Source: CAYLZN01 sp964387935 (GTDB lineage: Bacteria; Acidobacteriota; Vicinamibacteria; Vicinamibacterales; JAFNAJ01). Taken from it: 11,975 bases of DNA. Below the pieces are notes generated by a model that had not been told where the DNA came from, made no database searches, and saw only the letters and a list, made by a program, of their open reading frames with translations. The position numbers were made by a program, and so were the translations under genes. Shown in pieces: positions 5,924-11,975 of the stretch. The first letter of the stretch is position 1. Each line of letters begins with the position of its first letter. Where the stretch lies: NCBI GenBank assembly GCA_964387935.1, contig CAYLZN010000168.1:1-11975 (forward strand). Direction: 5' to 3'.

Positions 5924-8900
5924 CTACACCCCCAGCGTCGTGCCCTGTTCCACCCCGCGTTCGCGGCCGACCAGCCGCAGCTCCCGCTGGATGCCACGCT
6001 CCACCGCGGCGATGAGGTACGGACGCAGCTCCCGCGGTTTGATGATGCAGTGCACCGAGCCCACCCGCTGCGCGCGCTGCACGGAATGAATCCGGTCGAA
6101 CTCGTCGGCCAGTTCGCCGATCTTCGCGGCCTTCACTTCCTTGCGGAGTTCCCGGGCCCGGCCGCGCAGGCGGGTCCGTTCCGGCCCCGCTGCGGCGGCG
6201 AGGGCCTGGTCGACGTCCCGCATCCGCGCATCCTCGGACGTCCGCTTCTCGACCTCCCGTGCGAAGACGACCGCCGCCGCCGGCGCGCCCCCGATCACCG
6301 ACGCATAGCTGCCCTCGAGCGCGGCGACCTCGAGGTTCGGGTTCAGGGCATTGGAGAACACCACGAACGCGCCGCCGTGATACCGCGAGACGACGCAGAA
6401 CACCATCGGGCCGCGGAAGTTCACGACCGCCCGCCCGATCTCGGCGCCGTACTCCAGTTGCCATCGTCGCAGCGACTCCGGCGAGCCGTCGAATCCCGAC
6501 AGGTTGGCGAGGATCACGACCGGGCGATTCCCGCTCGCGGCGTTCAGGGCCCGCGCCATCTTGCGCGAGGACTGGGGGAACAGGGTCCCGGCCGTCCACT
6601 GCTCCGGGCCGTCGGCCGGCACGAACCCGAGGCGCTGGAGGGGACGCGACTCCAGCCCGATCAGCTCCACGGGCCAGCCTCCGAGGTGGCAGTCCCAGAC
6701 GATCGTGTTCTCGGCGTCGCGCCACATCTGCCAGCGCTCGAGCGGCGGATGATCCTGGTCCATCACCGCCGTCATCACACGGCGGATGTCGAACGGCCGC
6801 TTCCGCCCGGGGTTGCTCTCGTCCGAGAACACGTCGCCCACCAGCGAGAACGAGTGGTCGTGCCCGTAGGGGAAGACGCACACATCGCGCTCGTGTGTGT
6901 CATGGCTCACCGCGCGCCGCGGGAAGAGCTCGCCCGGCGCCACGTGCGTGTGCTCGTAGTGGGCGAGCAGGATCCGGATCGCCTCCCGCATGTCGCGTGC
7001 GAAATACTGCGCCTGGCCGTTGGGCCCCATGATGCGCTCGAAGCCGCCGATGCCCTGGTTGTCCTCGGCCGAGACGCCGCCGGAGTAGTCGAGCGCGCGC
7101 TTGCCGGTCAGCACCATTGCGGAGTCCGGCATCATGATCAGGATCCCCCGCGTGTGCATCAGCATCGTCGCTTCCGCGTTCCAGTACGGCTGCGCCCCGA
7201 CGTTGATGCCGTTGACGATGATGTTGACCTCGCCGCCGCGCTGGGTGAAGTTCACCAGCCGACGCAGCACGAGCGCGATCCAGTCCATGTTCTCGGTGCC
7301 GGAATCCATGGCGATCTTCGCCCCGGCCGACAGTGCGAACCACTCGAGCGGCACGCGCTTCTGCTCCGCCAGGTCGATCGCGGCGATGATGCGGCGGCAC
7401 TCGGACTCGGCCAGCGCGCCGAGATCGCGCGTCGGATCGCCGAGCAGAATGACGCGGGTCATGCCGTCCGGGTACTTCGAGGTGAAGTTCCTGATCACGC
7501 CGACGATGATGTTGCTCCGGTTCTCTCCCGGTGGTCGGGCCACCGCCGTCAACTGGTGCTGGCCGTTGAGGTCGTGTTCGAAGAACTCGCCCCACGGCGT
7601 GTCGCGGTGGCCGTTGCCGGCGCTGTCGCGGGGCGGGGCGAGCATCTTCACGAGCTCGTAGGGGTAGACCATGCCCATCTGCCGGGCCCGCACCACCTTC
7701 TGCTCGTACGGCGTGAGCGTAGGGATGGGCAGGGAGGGCGGGTCCTGATACGTGGCGGTGAGGTGATGTTCGTCGCCCGTGAGCAGGATGCTGACGTCCC
7801 GCACCGTGTCGTCCGGCTGCGGCACGTGGCAGCGGATCACGATGCCCTCGATGCCCAGGTCGGCCGTCGCAGGGGCCAGGCGCGCGCACAGCGCACTGAG
7901 CTCCTCGGGCTCGAGGTCGAACGGCGGCCAGACGTACAGCTGGACCCTGTTCCACAGCAGACGACGGTCCGGTGGGCGCCGGGCCTGGGCGCGCCCGAGT
8001 CCGGCCATGGCCTCCATGAACATGCGCTCGAGGTGCGGCAACTGGACGATGCGGCCGTGCTCGTCACGCACCGGCGTGAGATCGCGCACTTCTGCGATGG
8101 CGAAGAGGCGCTCGTCGCGGGGGTTGTCCTTCGCGACGCCGTGGATGATGTAGACGTCCTCGACCGACGGCAGGCGTTCGATGTCGAAGTTCGCCAGCCG
8201 CGACATGTGCAGCCGCTTGGCGATCATCGGGTGGCCGCCGCGGTAGAACTTGTCTTCCACGTAGCCCTGGGGCGCCGGCCGGAACGTGAAGTGCTGCATG
8301 CCGCCGAGGCCGAGCCCGCCATGCGGTCCAGTGAGCTCGATGACCACGCGGCGGATCGGCCGCGGGAACTGAGCGGCGTTCAGCAGGGTGCGGAACGCCT
8401 CGGCGTTGCGCTCCGGGTCGCCGAGTGGCGCGGTCTGCCACACCGACAGGTCGAGGGCGGCATCGCTGTCGGCCGCCACGTCGAGCAGCGGCATCGCAAT
8501 GCGCACGACATCGGCCACGGCGTCGCGGTCCGCATGCGTGATGACGCCGACGATGCGCCGGCCCTCGTGCAGGTATTCGATCACCGTGAACGCGTGCCCG
8601 TCGCGCATGATCGGACGCACCGCCTGCAGCTGCCGGATCCGGTGATAACGGCGGGCCATGATCTCCAGCAGCAGCTGCTGCATCCGTGGCCCGGCGTTCT
8701 GCAGGCGTCCAGTCAGCAGCGTCGCGAGCGGCTGGGGGCAGTCCACCAGGGCCATCACGTGCTCGTGACGCGCCGGTCCGTCCGGCTGGACGGCGAGAGC
8801 GGCGAGGTGCGACTCCACCGCGGCATACGCCTCGTGCCGAACCCGTTCCAGCAGCGGCTGGTCGAACAGGCGATACCGCAGCTCGCGGGCGAGATCGTGC

Positions 8901-11575
8901 ACGGACGGGTGCCGCTGGTACGTCGCCGCGACGAGGCGGTCGAGCAGGTGCCGGGACGGCTCGCTCGCGTAGTTCTGGAGGTGCGCCACCTGTTCGAGGC
9001 GATGTTCGAGAATGCTTGCGACGGCGACGGCCATCACGTCCTCGTGCTGGTGGGCCTTGAACATCCGGAACAGCGACTCGAGGAGTTCCGGTGACCGCTC
9101 CAGCTTCCGCACGCCGTAGTGCGCCATCGCCCGCCCGAGATCGTCGATGAACGACGCGGGCAGCCGTTCGTCCGACGCGTCGAGCGTGCGCAGATAGGAG
9201 AACAGGTGCATCTCCCGGCTTACCGGACCCCCGCGCAGCGGGGCGTCGTCCTCGTCGGGGCGGCGATCAAAAGGTTTGATGACGTCCACGAAGGCCTGGA
9301 GGACCCGGTCCTCGCACGCGAGCGCCTCGGCGTCGGCCCCGTCGAGCCCGTAGGAGCAGACCTCGTGCCACTCCCGCAGCGTCTTCGAGGTCGTCGGGGC
9401 GTCTGCGTCGTAGCCGAGCACGAGCGCCAGCAGGCCATCCAGGACGTGACGGCGCCGGACGGCGAGGGGCTGCCCGGTGTTGGGGGCGGGGACGATGGGG
9501 GAGAAGTCGATGCGCTCGGTGCACACGCGTTCGTCCGCTTCTTCGGCGGGATCGAGCACCACCAGCGTGGCCCCGGCGGAGACCTGAACGCCGGGAGCGA
9601 CGGCGACCTCGCGGACGGTGCCGTCGAACGGCGCCAGCACCGCCAGTTCCATCTTCATCGCCTCCAGGACCAGCAGGCGATGGCCCTTCTGGACCGGGTC
9701 GCCCGGCTTCACCGCGAGCGACACCACGAGCGCCGGGGCGGTCGCGCGGACGATGCCGGCGTTGTCCCGCGACACGCGGTGTGCAACGCCTTCGACCTCG
9801 ACGATGTAGCCGAGCGACTGGGCGATGAGCTGAACACGGTAGCTGCGGTCGCCACAGGCCAGGCGCCACTCCGACCCGTGCGAGCGGCGTTCGCGGAGCG
9901 GTGAGGCCCCGACGCGTGACGCCGTGACGGGCATCGACTGCCCGTCCACATCCACGACGTAGGTCTTGGGGCCGATCTTGCGCACGACGAAGGTGTAGGA
10001 GTTGCCGCGGTACCCGAGTTCGACCGGGCGGCCGATGTCGAGGCTGGTCTGCGGCCGGCCGCGTGCGGCCCAGGCGAAGAACTGGTCGCGCTCGACGTCG
10101 ACTTCCGCCTCGTAGGATTCGATTGCCGCCCGGAGCAGCGCAACCTCGGCGTAGGGGCGCGCCGAGAACTGCCCGGTGGCCATGTGCCGGTCCAGCCAGG
10201 CGACGTCCACGCGGCCGGCGCGCACGTCGGGGTGGGCGAGCAGATCGAGCAGGAAGGACTTGTTGGTCGTGCCGTCCCTGATGACCACGCGGCTTTGCGC
10301 AAGCGCGCGACGCAGCCGCGCGAGCGACTCGTTCCGCGTCCGGCCCCAGGCGATGATCTTCGCAATCATCGAGTCGAAATCGCGCGGGACCGTGTCGCCC
10401 TCGCTGACGCCGGTATCGACGCGCAGGCCCGGGCCGCCCGGAATGCGGAACGCCTCGATGGTGCCGGGCGCCGGCGCGAAGCCGTTGTCCGGGTCCTCGG
10501 CGTTCAGACGCACCTCGATGGCGTGGCCGCGGGACGGCGGCGGCTCGCCTTCGAGCCGGCCGCCGCGCGCCACGTGCACCTGCAGCTTGACGAGATCGGC
10601 GCCCATCGTCATCTCCGTCACGGGGTGCTCGACCTGCAGGCGCGCATTGACCTCCATGAACCAGAACTGTCCCGTGCTGTCGAAGAGGAACTCGACCGTG
10701 CCCGCGTTCTGGTATCCGGCGGCGCGCGCGATGCGGACTGCCGCGTCGCGCAGGGCCTGATCCTGTTCGGNNNNNNNNNNGGCGGAGAGGGCGGGCGACG
10801 GGGCCTCCTCGATGACCTTCTGATTGCGCCGCTGCACGGAGCAGTCGCGGACGCCGAGGGCCCAGACATGGTCGTGGTGATCCGCCACGATCTGGACCTC
10901 GACATGCCTCGCGGCCTGCACCTGTCGCTCCATGAAGACCGTGCCGTCGCCGAACGCGCGCTGCGCCTCGGAGCGCGCGCGCTCGAAGGCTTCGGCGAGT
11001 TCGTCCTCGGCGCGCACGAGCCGGATGCCGCGCCCGCCGCCGCCGGCGGTCGCCTTGATCACGAGCGGATAGCCGATGGCGTGAGCCTTGTCGCGTGCGA
11101 GCTCGAGCGATTCCACGGCGCCGCCGCTCCAGGGGACGACGGGCACCTGCGCCTGCTCCGCCATCAACTTCGAGGTGATCTTGTCGCCCAGGCGCCGCAT
11201 CACGTCGCCGCTCGGGCCGATGAAGACGAGGCCCATGCTGGCGCAGAGATCGGCAAACGCGGCGTGCTCGGCGACAAATCCCCAGCCGACCCACACCGCG
11301 TCGGCACGGGCGGCGGTCAGGGCGCGCGCGACGCGGTCGTAGTCGAGGTAGACGGGTTTGCGCTGCCCGTCCCTCGGATCGAGGAATGTGGCGGGGCCGA
11401 GACTGACAGCCTCGTCGGCCTCGCGGACGAACAGGGCATGGCGTTCGGGTTCGGCGTAGAGCGCGAGGCTTGCGATCGGGACGCCCTCGGCGCTCAACTC
11501 GCGCGCCGCGTGGACGAACCGCATCGCCGATTCGCCGCGGTTGACGATGGCGACACGGTGGAAGGTCCGCGTCAT
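5924..11575 (-). CDS. Single-chain multidomain acyl-CoA (acetyl-CoA) carboxylase: BC-BT-BCCP-central-CT
   Basis: This 1,883-residue cytoplasmic enzyme carries all parts of a biotin-dependent carboxylase in one chain. Biotin carboxylase (about 1-455) has the ATP-grasp glycine loop KATAGGGGRG from Lys174, RDCSVQRRNQKVIEEA from residue 243, and FMEVNARLQVEHPVTE with the expected catalytic Arg at 312. A beta-rich BT-like stretch (about 500-605) follows. The carrier domain (610-675) has EAMKM, with Lys641 as the biotin site. Residues 690-1285 resemble the central region of eukaryotic acetyl-CoA carboxylase. Carboxyltransferase starts near LTPYEQKVVRARQMG (1287), with LSAGAKIAM at 1415 and the oxyanion glycines in YHGGAF at 1732; its C-terminal KIGELADEFDRIHS block also resembles eukaryotic enzymes. 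Yeast Acc1 is about 2,230 residues, so this is shorter, mostly in the centre. The likely product is malonyl-CoA, but a longer acyl-CoA substrate is possible. The ATG at 11575 is chosen over the longer frame (to 11647) because GGAGGT sits five bases upstream. Ten N lie within the BC domain. Confidence 0.93.
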   Translation of the reverse strand: MTRTFHRVAIVNRGESAMRFVHAARELSAEGVPIASLALYAEPERHALFVREADEAVSLGPATFLDPRDGQRKPVYLDYDRVARALTAARADAVWVGWGFVAEHAAFADLCASMGLVFIGPSGDVMRRLGDKITSKLMAEQAQVPVVPWSGGAVESLELARDKAHAIGYPLVIKATAGGGGRGIRLVRAEDELAEAFERARSEAQRAFGDGTVFMERQVQAARHVEVQIVADHHDHVWALGVRDCSVQRRNQKVIEEAPSPALSAXXXXEQDQALRDAAVRIARAAGYQNAGTVEFLFDSTGQFWFMEVNARLQVEHPVTEMTMGADLVKLQVHVARGGRLEGEPPPSRGHAIEVRLNAEDPDNGFAPAPGTIEAFRIPGGPGLRVDTGVSEGDTVPRDFDSMIAKIIAWGRTRNESLARLRRALAQSRVVIRDGTTNKSFLLDLLAHPDVRAGRVDVAWLDRHMATGQFSARPYAEVALLRAAIESYEAEVDVERDQFFAWAARGRPQTSLDIGRPVELGYRGNSYTFVVRKIGPKTYVVDVDGQSMPVTASRVGASPLRERRSHGSEWRLACGDRSYRVQLIAQSLGYIVEVEGVAHRVSRDNAGIVRATAPALVVSLAVKPGDPVQKGHRLLVLEAMKMELAVLAPFDGTVREVAVAPGVQVSAGATLVVLDPAEEADERVCTERIDFSPIVPAPNTGQPLAVRRRHVLDGLLALVLGYDADAPTTSKTLREWHEVCSYGLDGADAEALACEDRVLQAFVDVIKPFDRRPDEDDAPLRGGPVSREMHLFSYLRTLDASDERLPASFIDDLGRAMAHYGVRKLERSPELLESLFRMFKAHQHEDVMAVAVASILEHRLEQVAHLQNYASEPSRHLLDRLVAATYQRHPSVHDLARELRYRLFDQPLLERVRHEAYAAVESHLAALAVQPDGPARHEHVMALVDCPQPLATLLTGRLQNAGPRMQQLLLEIMARRYHRIRQLQAVRPIMRDGHAFTVIEYLHEGRRIVGVITHADRDAVADVVRIAMPLLDVAADSDAALDLSVWQTAPLGDPERNAEAFRTLLNAAQFPRPIRRVVIELTGPHGGLGLGGMQHFTFRPAPQGYVEDKFYRGGHPMIAKRLHMSRLANFDIERLPSVEDVYIIHGVAKDNPRDERLFAIAEVRDLTPVRDEHGRIVQLPHLERMFMEAMAGLGRAQARRPPDRRLLWNRVQLYVWPPFDLEPEELSALCARLAPATADLGIEGIVIRCHVPQPDDTVRDVSILLTGDEHHLTATYQDPPSLPIPTLTPYEQKVVRARQMGMVYPYELVKMLAPPRDSAGNGHRDTPWGEFFEHDLNGQHQLTAVARPPGENRSNIIVGVIRNFTSKYPDGMTRVILLGDPTRDLGALAESECRRIIAAIDLAEQKRVPLEWFALSAGAKIAMDSGTENMDWIALVLRRLVNFTQRGGEVNIIVNGINVGAQPYWNAEATMLMHTRGILIMMPDSAMVLTGKRALDYSGGVSAEDNQGIGGFERIMGPNGQAQYFARDMREAIRILLAHYEHTHVAPGELFPRRAVSHDTHERDVCVFPYGHDHSFSLVGDVFSDESNPGRKRPFDIRRVMTAVMDQDHPPLERWQMWRDAENTIVWDCHLGGWPVELIGLESRPLQRLGFVPADGPEQWTAGTLFPQSSRKMARALNAASGNRPVVILANLSGFDGSPESLRRWQLEYGAEIGRAVVNFRGPMVFCVVSRYHGGAFVVFSNALNPNLEVAALEGSYASVIGGAPAAAVVFAREVEKRTSEDARMRDVDQALAAAAGPERTRLRGRARELRKEVKAAKIGELADEFDRIHSVQRAQRVGSVHCIIKPRELRPYLIAAVERGIQRELRLVGRERGVEQGTTLGV
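10771..10780. other. Assembly gap (10 N) inside the biotin carboxylase domain
   Basis: Ten undetermined bases replace about residues 266-269 of the carboxylase, just after EEAPSPALSA. The reading frame is the same on both sides when the gap is counted as 10 bases, and the surrounding family motifs continue normally (EQDQALRDAAVRIARAAGYQNAGTVEFL). The true gap is therefore probably 10 bases or differs from 10 by a multiple of three. Relatives usually have about four fewer residues here, so a small duplicated overlap at the scaffold join is possible. Confidence 0.95.
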
Positions 11576-11580
11576 GACAA

Positions 11581-11586
11581 ACCTCC
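11581..11586 (-). promoter_or_regulatory. Strong Shine-Dalgarno that fixes the carboxylase start
   Basis: On the minus strand GGAGGT lies five bases before the ATG at 11575. The upstream in-frame ATG at 11647 would add 24 residues rich in Pro, Thr and Arg, unlike any biotin carboxylase N-terminus. The residues after 11575 (MTRTFHRVAIVNRGESAMR) match the usual start of the family. Confidence 0.85.
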
Positions 11587-11643
11587 AGCAATCGGAGGGC
11601 ACACGTGGGGTGGGCCGCTGGGTTGTGGGGGCCGGGGGCTGCG

Positions 11644-11657
11644 GCAAGGTACCTTGC
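11644..11657. promoter_or_regulatory. 14-bp perfect palindrome upstream of the carboxylase gene (possible operator)
   Basis: GCAAGGTACCTTGC is a perfect palindrome in the spacer, 69-82 bases before the carboxylase start. Its size and symmetry suit a dimeric repressor site, and fatty-acid synthesis genes are often under such control, but I cannot match it to a known operator. No convincing -35/-10 pair is visible on the minus strand nearby, so the regulatory reading is weak. Confidence 0.3.
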
Positions 11658-11726
11658 GTCGGGCGGGGAAGTCATGCTGCGGGGCGTCAATTTGGCGCCG
11701 CAACGTGGCAAGGAAGGGAAAGGGGC

Positions 11727-11754
11727 GTACGGCTTACGGCGTACGGCCTACGGC
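11727..11754. repeat. Tandem heptamer repeat, four units of NTACGGC
   Basis: GTACGGC, TTACGGC, GTACGGC and CTACGGC follow one another without interruption, differing only in the first base. They lie between the carboxylase leader and the tRNA promoter. The purpose is unknown; the heptamer period would throw a coding frame out, and no supported gene crosses it. It may be a slippage-prone simple repeat or part of an interspersed repeat family. Confidence 0.8.
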
Positions 11755-11797
11755 GGCCACGCGGGTGTATCGACGGAATCTGGCGCGCGGCGGAGCG

Positions 11798-11806
11798 TGG
11801 TATGAT
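11798..11806 (+). promoter_or_regulatory. Extended -10 promoter for tRNA-Glu
   Basis: TGGTATGAT contains the extended -10 TG motif and a -10 hexamer, TATGAT, that differs from consensus at one base. It would start transcription near 11813, leaving a precursor leader of about 44 bases before the mature tRNA at 11857. No good -35 hexamer is seen 16-18 bases upstream, which is tolerated by extended -10 promoters. Confidence 0.55.
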
Positions 11807-11856
11807 CCGCGGGTTGCGGCGCCGGTGCTGGTGCCGCCAGCCAACCCACCTCACGC

Positions 11857-11931
11857 GTCCCCGTCGTCCAGTGGTCAGGACGCCGGCCTTTCACGCCGGT
11901 AACACGGGTTCGAGTCCCGTCGGGGACGCCA
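11857..11931 (+). tRNA. tRNA-Glu (anticodon UUC)
   Basis: All arms can be folded by eye: acceptor GTCCCCG/CGGGGAC, D stem GTCC/GGAC, anticodon stem CCGGC/GCCGG with loop CTTTCAC, and T arm ACGGG-TTCGAGT-CCCGT. The anticodon TTC is at 11890-11892. The 3' CCA is encoded (11929-11931). The sequence is very close in plan to the E. coli glutamate tRNA. A T-rich terminator is not visible in the 44 bases that follow. Confidence 0.97.
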
Positions 11932-11975
11932 AACTTGATTCGGCCCTTTCATCGGGCTCCAAGTACCTGAAAAGC

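Noticed and set aside
3144..6015. Long plus-strand ORFs (474 and 439 codons) opposite the permeases
   Set aside because: They are low-complexity Arg/His/Gly-rich antisense translations of the two permease genes, without start signals or motifs.
5918..9094. 1,058-codon plus-strand ORF opposite the carboxylase
   Set aside because: It is the mirror of the carboxylase codons, with highly biased composition (His, Arg, Val, Asp) and no motif; the minus strand has clear catalytic motifs throughout.
11576..11647. 24-residue N-terminal extension of the carboxylase
   Set aside because: A strong Shine-Dalgarno directly before the ATG at 11575 and the family's usual N-terminus argue for the shorter form.
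11660..11700. TTGACG on the minus strand as a -35 box for the carboxylase
   Set aside because: The bases 16-18 positions downstream are C/G-rich and give no -10 hexamer.
9267..11711. 814-codon minus-strand ORF in another frame over the biotin carboxylase
   Set aside because: It is Arg/Pro/Gly-rich frame-shifted shadow of the real BC domain and crosses the N gap without any recognisable feature.
11933..11964. Possible terminator hairpin after tRNA-Glu
   Set aside because: ACTTG/CAAGT and GGCCC/GGGCT can pair with an internal loop, but the stem is weak and no T run follows.

Overview
The window is high-GC bacterial DNA, roughly two-thirds G+C by eye, with long spurious antisense ORFs. A 10-base run of N inside a coding region suggests a scaffolded draft or metagenome assembly. 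The gene set is MacB/FtsX-type permeases without a local ATPase, a very large single-chain biotin-dependent carboxylase, and palindromic repeats with a GGGGTC(A/G)GG core. Together these fit an Acidobacteriota-like soil bacterium, perhaps of the Vicinamibacteria type. That assignment is inference from gene style, not from a marker gene.

Layout. (1) Positions 1-789, minus strand: the N-terminal 263 codons of an unrecognised probable secreted or lipid-anchored protein, running off the left edge. (2) Positions 918-3137, plus strand, divergent from it: a 739-residue two-part protein. Its C-terminal half resembles cyanobacterial acyl-ACP reductase (COG5322 type). Its N-terminal half resembles proteins annotated as quinate 5-dehydrogenase in Firmicutes. 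(3) Positions 3114-3170: a perfect 22-bp inverted repeat between two convergent stop codons. (4) Positions 3171-5754, minus strand: two overlapping MacB/FtsX-type permease genes. (5) Positions 5762-5915: a hairpin just before the first permease start, half of the same repeat as at 3114, and a second 23-bp inverted repeat. (6) Positions 5924-11575, minus strand: one 1,883-residue ORF with biotin carboxylase, biotinyl carrier, a central region and carboxyltransferase, in the order of eukaryotic acetyl-CoA carboxylase. (7) Positions 11576-11856: a non-coding spacer with the carboxylase ribosome binding site, a 14-bp palindrome, a 4 x 7 bp tandem repeat and a tRNA promoter. (8) Positions 11857-11931: tRNA-Glu(UUC) on the plus strand.

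How they work together. The two permeases are one translationally coupled unit and probably form a pair that needs an ABC ATPase and perhaps a periplasmic adaptor encoded elsewhere. The carboxylase should make malonyl-CoA or another 2-carboxyacyl-CoA. The reductase-like protein may act on fatty acyl thioesters or a related substrate. A link between these two is possible but not shown. The most notable items are the eukaryote-style one-chain carboxylase and the fused reductase, which seems to lack the catalytic cysteine of classical acyl-ACP reductase. I saw no CRISPR array, complete transposon, rRNA or obvious phage gene.
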